A stretch of DNA of 8,565 bases, taken from NCBI GenBank assembly GCA_913058195.1, contig CAJXPP010000082.1, positions 1-8,565 of the forward strand, given 5' to 3'. Shown piece by piece: positions 1-6,734 of the stretch. The notes below the pieces were generated by a model. The model worked only from the letters and a program-made list of their open reading frames with translations. It was not told the DNA's origin and ran no database searches. The first letter of the stretch is position 1; each line of letters begins with the position of its first letter. The stretch is from an uncultured Gammaproteobacteria bacterium (lineage in GTDB: Bacteria; Pseudomonadota; Gammaproteobacteria; Nitrosococcales; Methylophagaceae). The position numbers and the translations under genes are program-made.

Positions 1-47
1 GAGATCATGCCTAGTCTCGTGGGCTCGGAGATGTGTATAAGAGACAG
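1..47 (+). other. Illumina Nextera adapter with partial P7 and i7 index (non-genomic)
   Basis: Bases 14-47 match the 34-nt Nextera read-2 transposase adapter, ending in the 19-bp Tn5 mosaic end (29-47, AGATGTGTATAAGAGACAG). Bases 1-5 (GAGAT) are the end of the P7 primer, and bases 6-13 (CATGCCTA) sit exactly where the 8-nt i7 index belongs; from memory this is Nextera index N706. This is library DNA that was not trimmed before assembly. A GTG at 33 inside it opens the frame into pstC and would add the false N-terminal residues MYKRQ. Confidence 0.98.
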
Positions 48-1694
48 GTTCTAAAGAGTTTAATACGTGAAGAAGACTTCATGGATGAAGATGCCTTTAC
101 GGTTGAAGAGTTATCAGCAGAAATAACATTGCCTAAGCGGGTTAAAAATTCACACATAGCCGTTGATATTGATCAACGTGAATTGTACTTAGTGGACGAT
201 GAAGGCAATATTTCTTATTACAATATTCAAAATATTGCAGAGCCACGTTTAGTACAAAAAATCAGGGCAGTACCTTCTGGCGTTAAAATTACCGCACTGG
301 AGTTTTTAACCGGCGGAATCTCAATTCTAGTGGGGCGAAGTGATGGTCAAATTGATCAGTGGTTCCCCGTTCGTGATAAAGATAATAATTACACCCTTCA
401 TAATGTGCGAAGTTTTCATGAACAATCAGCGGCTATTGTTGCTATCTCTCCTGAGTATTCTCGTAAAGGGTTCTTGGCATTAGATGCAAGCGGACAATTA
501 GGGCTTTATCACACCACGGCAGAACGCACCTTATTGATTGAGCCTCTAGTAGATTCAAAAAGTGATCATGTAGTTATGGCTATCTCGCCTCGAGCAAATG
601 GCTTATTGAGTTTGACTGCAGAAGGTCAGGTTAAACTTTTACATATTGAGAATGAGCATCCTGATGTGTCATGGCATTCATTGTGGGAAAAAGTTTGGTA
701 TGAAAGCCGTGATAAACCAGAATATATTTGGCAGTCATCTTCAGCCAGTAATGATTTTGAGCCTAAGTTTAGCTTAACGCCACTTACATTTGGTACATTA
801 AAAGCGGCTTTTTACGCCATGGCAATTGCCGTTCCATTGGCTATTTTTGGTGCAATATATGCGGCTTATTTTATGTCGCCAAGCATGCGTAAGTTTGTTA
901 AACCCACCATTGAGATCATGGAAGCATTACCAACTGTTATTTTAGGTTTCTTAGCGGGCTTATGGCTAGCACCTATTGTTGAAGGTAATCTTCCTGGAGT
1001 GTTCAGTATCTTTATCCTGACGCCAATAATGATTGTGTTAACTGCTTGGTTATGGACTAAATTACCAACAGCATTGAGAGAACGAATTCCTGATGGTTGG
1101 GAAGCCGCTATATTAGTGCCCGTAGTGATTCTTGTAGCCACGGGATCAATGATGGCAAGTCCTTATATTGAGGCGTTATTGTTTAATAATAATATGCCTG
1201 AATGGCTAAACAATCATGGTTTTGATTTTGATCAACGTAATTCCTTAGTGGTCGGAATGGTGATGGGTTTTGCGGTTATTCCAACCATTTTCTCTATTAC
1301 TGAAGATGCTATTTTTGGTGTGCCGAAACACCTAACTATTGGCTCTTTAGCCTTAGGTGCTACGCCTTGGCAGACCTTAACGCGCGTTGTTATCTTGACG
1401 GCAAGCCCAGGTATTTTCTCGGCGGTAATGATTGGTTTAGGTCGCGCTGTCGGTGAAACAATGATTGTATTGATGGCAACAGGTAATACACCGATTATGG
1501 ACTTTAATATCTTTGAAGGTTTCCGTGCATTATCGGCAAATATTGCAGTTGAAATGCCAGAAGCAGAAGTCGCTAGCTCACATTACCGAGTGTTGTTTTT
1601 AGCTGCATTAGTGCTGTTTACGGCAACCTTCTTTTTTAATACCGTTGCTGAGGTTGTTCGTCAGCGATTACGTAACAAATACAGTAGTCTGTAA
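48..1694 (+). CDS. pstC: Phosphate ABC transporter permease PstC, long form with propeller-like domain, 5' truncated
   Basis: This is one of the two membrane subunits of the high-affinity phosphate importer (PstSCAB) in the inner membrane. The 548 residues present lack a start: the frame runs into adapter at base 47, so the true N-terminus, probably including the first membrane helix, is missing. Residues about 1-205 show repeating beta-rich, WD40-like units, for example ITALEFLTGG followed by SDGQIDQW, and AAIVAISPEY followed by DASGQLGLYH. From about residue 247 come hydrophobic helices typical of the binding-protein-dependent permease fold. The cytoplasmic EAA loop is near 418-455, with GSLALGATPWQTL starting at 432; it docks on PstB. 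Classical PstC is about 320 residues, so this is the enlarged type found in Pseudomonas and Vibrio. By topology the propeller should face the periplasm (inference). pstA starts 14 nt downstream. The identity is firm; the role of the extra domain is not known to me. Confidence 0.93.
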   Translation, partial: VLKSLIREEDFMDEDAFTVEELSAEITLPKRVKNSHIAVDIDQRELYLVDDEGNISYYNIQNIAEPRLVQKIRAVPSGVKITALEFLTGGISILVGRSDGQIDQWFPVRDKDNNYTLHNVRSFHEQSAAIVAISPEYSRKGFLALDASGQLGLYHTTAERTLLIEPLVDSKSDHVVMAISPRANGLLSLTAEGQVKLLHIENEHPDVSWHSLWEKVWYESRDKPEYIWQSSSASNDFEPKFSLTPLTFGTLKAAFYAMAIAVPLAIFGAIYAAYFMSPSMRKFVKPTIEIMEALPTVILGFLAGLWLAPIVEGNLPGVFSIFILTPIMIVLTAWLWTKLPTALRERIPDGWEAAILVPVVILVATGSMMASPYIEALLFNNNMPEWLNNHGFDFDQRNSLVVGMVMGFAVIPTIFSITEDAIFGVPKHLTIGSLALGATPWQTLTRVVILTASPGIFSAVMIGLGRAVGETMIVLMATGNTPIMDFNIFEGFRALSANIAVEMPEAEVASSHYRVLFLAALVLFTATFFFNTVAEVVRQRLRNKYSSL

Positions 1695-1700
1695 AGGTGA
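1693..1700 (+). promoter_or_regulatory. Ribosome binding site deciding the pstA start
   Basis: AAAGGTGA overlaps the pstC stop codon (1692-1694) and lies 8 nt before the ATG at 1709. The in-frame GTG at 1697 falls inside this motif and has no Shine-Dalgarno of its own, so the ATG is the better start. Termination of pstC next to this site suggests translational coupling. Confidence 0.7.
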
Positions 1701-1708
1701 CAGAAAAA

Positions 1709-3379
1709 ATGTCTGAAAAATCATTTTCTTCTTGGGTTAAAAGTGGCGCACCATGGGTGTGGCTAAATGCGGGTGCGGTTAGCATCAGTTTAGTGATGGT
1801 GGTGGGCTTATTGGGCTTAATTGCTGTTCGAGGTTTAAGCCATTTTTGGCCAGCGGATATTATGGAAGTAAGTTATACCGAGCCTGGCAAGCAATCTGAA
1901 ATGATTATGGGTGAAACTATCGAGGTTGAAGTGGTACCCGCGGCAAGATTGAAACGCGTCGGTGTTGATTTACCTGAAGGTCAAGAAAGTGCTGAACGTA
2001 TTTTAATGAAAGTGGGTAATCGTGATCAGTTCGGAATGGACTTTCGCTGGTTCAACTCACCTTGGTTAGGCGAAGCAAGCTTTCCAGAAGAAATTATCTC
2101 TATTGAACGTCGTGAATGGGGCCGTTTTTATGGTCGATTAGTATCTGTAAAACAACAAGGTGACCTTGTTGCTTCTGGTGATGATGCTTATGAGGAATTG
2201 CAACAACGCATAAGGCGTAGTAACGATCTAATTGTTGAAATCAAACAGCTTGAATACACCGAGATTGGTAAAATAAATCATGGTATTGAAGGCATTCGTC
2301 TAGAACGACGCAAACTAGAGTTAGATGGTGAAGTACTTGGCTCGGTAAAGTATGTTGAATTAAACCAATCAGAAAAACAATTTGATCTAGCCTATAAAAA
2401 GCTGCAAAAACAATTAGCCGATTTATACGCACAATTAAATCGTGATCAGATGGTTGTTAAAATGTCTGATGGTCGTGATGTTGAAATGCCACTAGCAAAA
2501 GTGGTGTTGATTCACCGCCCTAATAAAATGGGTATATTTGAGAAAATTGGCTTTTATGGTCATGCAGTTTGGGAATTTGTTTCAGGAGATCCTCGAGAAG
2601 CGAACACCGAAGGCGGCGTGTTTCCAGCAATCTTCGGCACCGTTATGATGGTAATGATTATGGCTGTATTAGTGACACCATTTGGTGTGGTGGCAGCTGT
2701 TTATTTGAAAGAATATGCAACACAAGGTCCTATTATTCGTTTAATCCGAATTGCGGTTAATAACTTAGCGGGTGTGCCATCTATCGTTTACGGTGTATTT
2801 GGCCTGGGCTTCTTTGTTTATTTCCTAGGTGGAAACATTGATGAATTATTTTTCCAAGCAAGTCTACCAGCACCAACATTTGGGACGCCTGGTTTGATGT
2901 GGGCTTCAATTACATTGGCCATCTTAACTGTGCCAGTGGTAATTGTGGCAACAGAAGAAGGCTTGTCACGTATTCCTCGTGCGATTCGAGAGGGGAGCTT
3001 GGCCTTAGGAGCAACCAAGGCTGAAACCTTATGGCGAACAGTATTGCCAATGGCTGCACCCGCTATGATGACCGGTTTGATTTTAGCGGTAGCGCGAGCT
3101 GCAGGTGAGGTTGCACCACTGATGATGGTCGGAGTTGTGAAATTAGCACCTGCCTTAGCGGTAGATAATATTGCGCCTTATTTACATTTAGATCGTCAGT
3201 TTATGCACCTGGGTTTTCACATCTATGATGTTGGTTTCCAAAGCCCAAATGTTGAAGCGGCAAGACCATTAGTCTATGCCACGGCATTGTTGTTGGTAAT
3301 GATTATTATTGTATTAAATATTGCAGCGATTGGAATTCGAAATCGTCTGCGTGAAAACTTCAAAGCAAGTGAGAGTTAA
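1709..3379 (+). CDS. pstA: Phosphate ABC transporter permease PstA, long form with coiled-coil insert
   Basis: Second membrane subunit of the phosphate importer, partner of PstC and PstB. Starting at ATG 1709 it has 556 residues, against about 296 for E. coli PstA. One N-terminal membrane helix (about 11-37) is followed by a hydrophilic region of about 265 residues. Within it, about 162-247 is highly charged with regularly spaced Leu/Ile (EELQQRIRR at its start, LADLYAQLNRDQ at its end), as expected of a coiled coil. The transport core follows from about 307 to 550, starting FGTVMMVMIMAVL. The EAA loop is at about 416-450 (EEGLSRIPRAIREGSLALGA), and RAAGEVAPLM lies in the conserved C-terminal part. 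As the N-terminus of PstA is cytoplasmic, the insert should be periplasmic (inference). It is translated in one operon with pstC and pstB. An upstream in-frame GTG at 1697 is a less likely start. Confidence 0.93.
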   Translation: MSEKSFSSWVKSGAPWVWLNAGAVSISLVMVVGLLGLIAVRGLSHFWPADIMEVSYTEPGKQSEMIMGETIEVEVVPAARLKRVGVDLPEGQESAERILMKVGNRDQFGMDFRWFNSPWLGEASFPEEIISIERREWGRFYGRLVSVKQQGDLVASGDDAYEELQQRIRRSNDLIVEIKQLEYTEIGKINHGIEGIRLERRKLELDGEVLGSVKYVELNQSEKQFDLAYKKLQKQLADLYAQLNRDQMVVKMSDGRDVEMPLAKVVLIHRPNKMGIFEKIGFYGHAVWEFVSGDPREANTEGGVFPAIFGTVMMVMIMAVLVTPFGVVAAVYLKEYATQGPIIRLIRIAVNNLAGVPSIVYGVFGLGFFVYFLGGNIDELFFQASLPAPTFGTPGLMWASITLAILTVPVVIVATEEGLSRIPRAIREGSLALGATKAETLWRTVLPMAAPAMMTGLILAVARAAGEVAPLMMVGVVKLAPALAVDNIAPYLHLDRQFMHLGFHIYDVGFQSPNVEAARPLVYATALLLVMIIIVLNIAAIGIRNRLRENFKASES

Positions 3380-3380
3380 A

Positions 3381-4226
3381 ATGGAAGCAGTAAAACAGCA
3401 AGCAGCTCCAACCGCTCGTGCAATTGATATTGGATCAATGCAACGCGGCACTAAATTGAATATGGCAAATGAAGATATTTGTCTGCAGGTGAAAGACTTC
3501 AATTTATTCTATGGCAAGAAACAAGCCTTACATAATATTAATATGTCGATTGCTAAAAATCGCGTAACCGCATTTATCGGCCCAAGTGGTTGTGGTAAAT
3601 CAACTTTATTACGTTGTTTTAATCGAATGAATGACTTGATTGATTCGGTTAATATTAATGGTGAAATGTTACTTGATGGCAATAATCTAAATGGCCCTTC
3701 AGTTAATGTCGCTGATTTGCGTCGCCAAGTGGGCATGGTATTTCAAAAGCCAAATCCATTCCCAAAATCAATCTACGAAAACGTGGCTTACGGCTTACGC
3801 TTGCAAGGTGTGAATGATCGAGCCACATTAGATAATGTGGTTGAAAAATCACTTAAAGCCGCGGCACTGTGGGACGAAGTTAAAGATCGCTTACATGAGT
3901 CAGCAATGGGCATGTCTGGTGGCCAGCAGCAACGTCTAGTTATTGCACGTGCAATTGCGATTGAGCCGGAAGTTCTATTATTAGATGAGCCAGCATCGGC
4001 ACTTGATCCTCTTTCGACACTAAAAATCGAAGAGCTGATTTATGAGTTGAAAGATAAATACACTATCGTGATTGTGACGCACAATATGCAACAAGCCGCG
4101 CGCGTATCTGATTACACTGCATTTATGTATATGGGCGAGTTGATAGAGTTTGGCGCTACTGATGAGTTATTTACCAAACCTACTAAGAAACAAACCGAAG
4201 ATTATATTACGGGCCGTTACGGTTAA
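3381..4226 (+). CDS. pstB: Phosphate ABC transporter ATP-binding protein PstB
   Basis: Cytoplasmic ATPase that powers phosphate import through PstC and PstA. From ATG 3381 it has 281 residues and all the motifs in order: Walker A GPSGCGKST (67-75), Q-loop glutamine at 122 within VFQKPNPFP, ABC signature MSGGQQQR (178-185), Walker B VLLLDEP (198-204) and switch histidine 234 in VTHNM. The FNRMNDLI and QKPNPFPKSIYENVAYGLR segments are characteristic of PstB rather than other importers. The signature has Met where LSGGQ is usual, a mild change. The ATG lies 1 nt after the pstA stop with only a weak purine stretch before it (GAGAG, 3371-3375), so coupling to pstA is likely. In-frame ATGs at residues 20 and 28 are alternative starts; the latter would give a protein of about 254 residues, near the classical 257. 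A TTG at 3321 inside pstA is unlikely. Confidence 0.96.
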   Translation: MEAVKQQAAPTARAIDIGSMQRGTKLNMANEDICLQVKDFNLFYGKKQALHNINMSIAKNRVTAFIGPSGCGKSTLLRCFNRMNDLIDSVNINGEMLLDGNNLNGPSVNVADLRRQVGMVFQKPNPFPKSIYENVAYGLRLQGVNDRATLDNVVEKSLKAAALWDEVKDRLHESAMGMSGGQQQRLVIARAIAIEPEVLLLDEPASALDPLSTLKIEELIYELKDKYTIVIVTHNMQQAARVSDYTAFMYMGELIEFGATDELFTKPTKKQTEDYITGRYG

Positions 4227-4231
4227 GGATT

Positions 4232-4236
4232 AGGAG
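4232..4236 (+). promoter_or_regulatory. Ribosome binding site of phoU
   Basis: AGGAG sits in the 16-nt gap between the pstB stop and the phoU ATG at 4243, with a 6-nt spacer. It is the clearest Shine-Dalgarno in the operon and supports that ATG as the phoU start. Confidence 0.75.
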
Positions 4237-4242
4237 CACAGT

Positions 4243-4956
4243 ATGGGTACAAATACATCACAACATATTTCGCAGCAGTTTGAAGCGGAGTTACAAGATA
4301 TTCGTTCTCGCGTTCTCGCTATGGGCGGCTTAGTAGAGCAGCAAGTAGCCGATGCATTAAATGCATTGATGACTGGCGACTCTGAATTAGCACGAAAAGT
4401 AATAATACAAGACACGCAAGTCAACAATATGGAAATTCTCATTGATGAAGAATGTGTGCAAATTATCGCATTGCGCCAGCCTACAGCAGGTGACTTACGA
4501 TTAGTTACGGCCATATTTAAAACAATCACAGATTTAGAACGTATCGGTGATGAAGCCCAAAGTATTGCGCAGCGAGCGTTAAATCTAGCTGTTGCCGATA
4601 GACCAAAGAAAAACTATCGTGAATTATCAACATTAGGTAATCATGCTCGAGGCATGCTTCGAGATGCGTTGAATGCATTTGCTCGGCTTGATGTTGATGC
4701 TGCATTATCAATAGCTAAAGAAGAGAGTGCGAGAGATGATGAATATGAAGGCATTATTCGTCAATTGATGACCTATATGATGGAAGATCCTCGTAGCATC
4801 TCAAATGTTATGGACCTTATTTGGTCTGCACGTTCTATAGAACGTATTGGTGACCATGCTCATAACTTATGTGAATATGTAATTTACCTTGTTGAAGGTA
4901 CGGATGTCCGTCACCTTAGTATTGAAAAAATGGAAGAAGTCTTAGATAGAGGCTAA
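4243..4956 (+). CDS. phoU: Phosphate signalling regulator PhoU
   Basis: Cytoplasmic regulator that connects the PstSCAB transporter with the PhoR sensor kinase and dampens both the Pho response and phosphate uptake. The 237 residues match the usual length (about 240) and make two homologous three-helix PhoU repeats. Each carries the metal-binding type motif: DLERIGDEAQ at 97-106 and SIERIGDHAHNL at 198-209. The IDEECVQIIALRQPTAGDLR segment near 67-86 is also typical of the family. It is the last gene of the pst operon, 16 nt after pstB, and is followed by a strong hairpin terminator. The sensor and regulator it would act with (phoR, phoB) are not in the window. Confidence 0.96.
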   Translation: MGTNTSQHISQQFEAELQDIRSRVLAMGGLVEQQVADALNALMTGDSELARKVIIQDTQVNNMEILIDEECVQIIALRQPTAGDLRLVTAIFKTITDLERIGDEAQSIAQRALNLAVADRPKKNYRELSTLGNHARGMLRDALNAFARLDVDAALSIAKEESARDDEYEGIIRQLMTYMMEDPRSISNVMDLIWSARSIERIGDHAHNLCEYVIYLVEGTDVRHLSIEKMEEVLDRG

Positions 4957-4984
4957 GTCGACTTACCTTATTATTAATGCTTTT

Positions 4985-5031
4985 AAGACCTGAAGCTGTC
5001 TCATCATGATGAGATAGCTTCAGGTCTTTTT
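4985..5031 (+). terminator. Rho-independent terminator of the pst operon
   Basis: The arms 4985-5006 and 5007-5028 form a 22-bp inverted repeat with one G:T wobble pair (4998 with 5015) and no spacer; the innermost bases must open to form the loop. It is followed by five T's (5027-5031). It starts 28 nt after the phoU stop. On the opposite strand the hairpin is followed by only two T's and then AAAA, so it should work for plus-strand transcription only. It separates pstCAB-phoU from ppx. Confidence 0.88.
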
Positions 5032-5047
5032 GTATCTAAAGCCTTAA

Positions 5048-5076
5048 TTTATGTATTTTGTAATAAATTTTATTAT
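5048..5076 (+). promoter_or_regulatory. Possible sigma-70 promoter for ppx
   Basis: TATTAT (5071-5076) is one base off the -10 consensus and lies 17 nt after TTTATG (5048-5053), a weak -35 with three of six matches. A promoter is expected here because a terminator precedes it and ppx follows. The stretch is very AT-rich, so chance matches are likely. No convincing pair of Pho-box repeats was seen in 5032-5182. Confidence 0.25.
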
Positions 5077-5084
5077 TGCAGCAT

Positions 5085-5186
5085 ATGAAAATAGATCTCG
5101 AGACCAAAGAAAGGATTGGCAGTGGCGAAGTATTCAAATGTATTGCACAATACCAGCTCAACTTGAATTATAGACAGGCTATATGA
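5085..5186 (+). CDS. Possible 33-residue leader or coupled small ORF before ppx
   Basis: An open frame starts at ATG 5085 and ends at TGA 5184-5186, overlapping the ppx start codon as ATGA. The peptide begins MKIDLETKERIGSGEVFK and ends NYRQAI. It is hydrophilic, with no signal sequence, no membrane segment and no run of identical residues like that of an attenuation leader. It resembles no family I know. There is no good Shine-Dalgarno before its ATG. The four-base overlap is the typical geometry of translational coupling, and ppx itself has only a weak ribosome binding site (ACAGG, 5174-5178), which makes coupling plausible. It may equally be a chance open frame. Confidence 0.25.
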   Translation: MKIDLETKERIGSGEVFKCIAQYQLNLNYRQAI

Positions 5187-6691
5187 CACAACAATCTGAC
5201 GATAATATACTTGCCGCGATTGATCTTGGCTCAAATAGCTTCCATATGATTATTTCACGTCTCCGTGATGGCCACTTTCAAGTAGTCGATCGCTTACGCG
5301 ATATGGTTCAATTACGAGCCGGTTTAGATGAAGAAGGTTATTTATCAGATGAGGCGCAAGAGCGTGCAATTACTTGCTTAGCCCGATTTGGTGAACGAAT
5401 TAATAGTCTACCTGTTGCTAATGTACGTATCGTTGGAACCAACACATTACGTGTCGCTAAAAATAGCCAGATATTCCTACGTAAAGCACGGCAAGCACTT
5501 AAGTACCCAATAGAAATAATCCCTGGTGAAGAAGAAGCGCGCCTTATTTATCTAGGTGTGGCTCATAGTTTAGCCTTTGATGATTCCCGTCGTTTAGTTA
5601 TGGATATTGGTGGGGGCAGTACCGAATTTATTATCGGTGAAGGGTTTAAAGGTTTAAGGCGAGAAAGTCTGGAAATGGGTTGCGTAAGCTTTACGCAGCA
5701 GTTCTTTGCTAATGGTCAGATATCTTCTGCGAGAATGAAAGTTGCCCTTATAATTGCAGGAACGCGACTGCGTGCTATTCAGCGACCATATCGTAATATG
5801 GGCTGGATAGATGCAATAGGTGCCTCTGGTACGATTCGATGCGTAGCCAATATTGTTAAAGAAAATGGCTGGGCTGATGATGGTGTGATCACGCCTGCAT
5901 CGTTAGATAAGCTAATTGAAAAAATCGTATCAGTTGATCATGTCGATGAGTTGGATATAGATGGCTTGAATAGTGAGCGAAAATCAGTTTTGCCAGGTGG
6001 TGTAGCCATTTTAAGAGCTTCTTTTGAGCGGTTAAAAATAGACAAGATGATTGTGTCGGACGGCGCACTGCGTGAAGGTTTGCTGTACGACTTATTAGGC
6101 CGTATTCAGCATGATGATGAGCGTGACCGGACTGTTTCTGCTTTTAGTCGGCGCTATCAAGTAGATGAAGCGCATGCCGAACGAGTACGTGTGATGGCCG
6201 TGCAGTTTTTTGAACAAGTAAGTGATGACTGGGAGTTCAATGATGAGGAAAGTCTTGACCGTTTACAGTGGGCGACGAAGCTTCATGAAGTAGGTTTGGC
6301 AATAACGCATCATTCTTTCCATAAGCATTCAGCTTATTTAGTGGCTCATTCTGATTTTCCAGGTTTTTCACGTGAAGAGCAGCATGTTTTGGCTTTGATT
6401 GTGCGAGGCCAACGGCGTAGTTTTCCTAAAAAAGAGATTAAGAACCTGCCTGACGAGGTTCAATTATCGACACAAAAGATCATTGTCTTGCTTCGTTTAG
6501 CAATGGTATTTAATCGAGGGCGTAGTGAGCGTACGGATACTATTATCAAACTTAAAGTAACTGATAAAGGCTTAGATTTACGTTTACCTGAAGGTTGGTT
6601 AGAGAAGCATCCTTTAAGCCAAGCCGATTTAGAGCAAGAAGCTGATTACCTCAAATCAATTAAATTGAAACTTAAAATTAAAGATTATTGA
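5183..6691 (+). CDS. ppx: Exopolyphosphatase Ppx
   Basis: Cytoplasmic enzyme that removes terminal phosphates processively from polyphosphate; relatives also hydrolyse pppGpp (GppA). The 502 residues are close to E. coli Ppx (513). Visible motifs are the first phosphate loop AAIDLGSNSFHM (11-22), the acidic segment PGEEEARLIYLG (114-125) with the likely catalytic glutamate at 117 or 118, the second phosphate loop DIGGGSTEF (141-149), GASGTIRC (213-220), LPGGVAIL (270-277) and SDGALREGLLYDLLGR (292-307). The C-terminal HD-like domain has LHEVGL (367-372) and HHSFHKHSAY (376-385). The overall order follows E. coli Ppx rather than the short Ppx of about 300 residues. The ATG at 5183 has a weak ribosome binding site and overlaps the stop of a 33-codon frame. 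The gene lies downstream of the pst terminator, so it is probably transcribed separately. Ppx versus GppA cannot be fully settled from sequence, but length and the phosphate context favour Ppx. Confidence 0.93.
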   Translation: MTQQSDDNILAAIDLGSNSFHMIISRLRDGHFQVVDRLRDMVQLRAGLDEEGYLSDEAQERAITCLARFGERINSLPVANVRIVGTNTLRVAKNSQIFLRKARQALKYPIEIIPGEEEARLIYLGVAHSLAFDDSRRLVMDIGGGSTEFIIGEGFKGLRRESLEMGCVSFTQQFFANGQISSARMKVALIIAGTRLRAIQRPYRNMGWIDAIGASGTIRCVANIVKENGWADDGVITPASLDKLIEKIVSVDHVDELDIDGLNSERKSVLPGGVAILRASFERLKIDKMIVSDGALREGLLYDLLGRIQHDDERDRTVSAFSRRYQVDEAHAERVRVMAVQFFEQVSDDWEFNDEESLDRLQWATKLHEVGLAITHHSFHKHSAYLVAHSDFPGFSREEQHVLALIVRGQRRSFPKKEIKNLPDEVQLSTQKIIVLLRLAMVFNRGRSERTDTIIKLKVTDKGLDLRLPEGWLEKHPLSQADLEQEADYLKSIKLKLKIKDY

Positions 6692-6722
6692 ACCCCTTGT
6701 ATATAAGTTAGTCTCATAGAAA

Positions 6723-6728
6723 AAGGAG
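6723..6728 (+). promoter_or_regulatory. Ribosome binding site deciding the start at 6735
   Basis: AAGGAG lies 6 nt before the ATG at 6735. The adjoining in-frame TTG at 6732 would be only 3 nt away, so the ATG is the better start. Confidence 0.75.
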
Positions 6729-6734
6729 ACATTG

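Noticed and set aside
29..47. Tn5/IS50 end as evidence of a natural transposon
   Set aside because: The mosaic end is the engineered one, is joined to sequencing primer and index sequence, and recurs inverted at the other end; it is library adapter, not a mobile element.
866..1141. 91-codon open frame on the minus strand inside pstC
   Set aside because: It lies wholly within the membrane core of pstC, has no ribosome binding site or recognisable motif, and is the usual antisense shadow of a conserved gene.
2241..3018. Short open frames on both strands inside pstA (2241-2432 minus, 2569-2760 plus, 2818-3018 minus)
   Set aside because: All are shorter than 70 codons, overlap clear PstA coding sequence and have low-complexity compositions typical of shadow frames.
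3314..4711. Minus-strand open frames across pstB and phoU (3314-3502, 3509-3736, 4230-4529, 4526-4711)
   Set aside because: They are opposite to strongly conserved PstB and PhoU motifs and show no protein family features of their own.
4995..5012. CTGTC-containing stretch resembling a Pho-box half site
   Set aside because: It forms part of the terminator palindrome, and there is no second CTGTCAT-like repeat at the 11-nt spacing expected for PhoB binding.
6700..6707. TATATAAG as a -10 element for the secreted protein gene
   Set aside because: No -35-like hexamer lies 16-18 nt upstream, and the region is AT-rich, so the match carries little weight.
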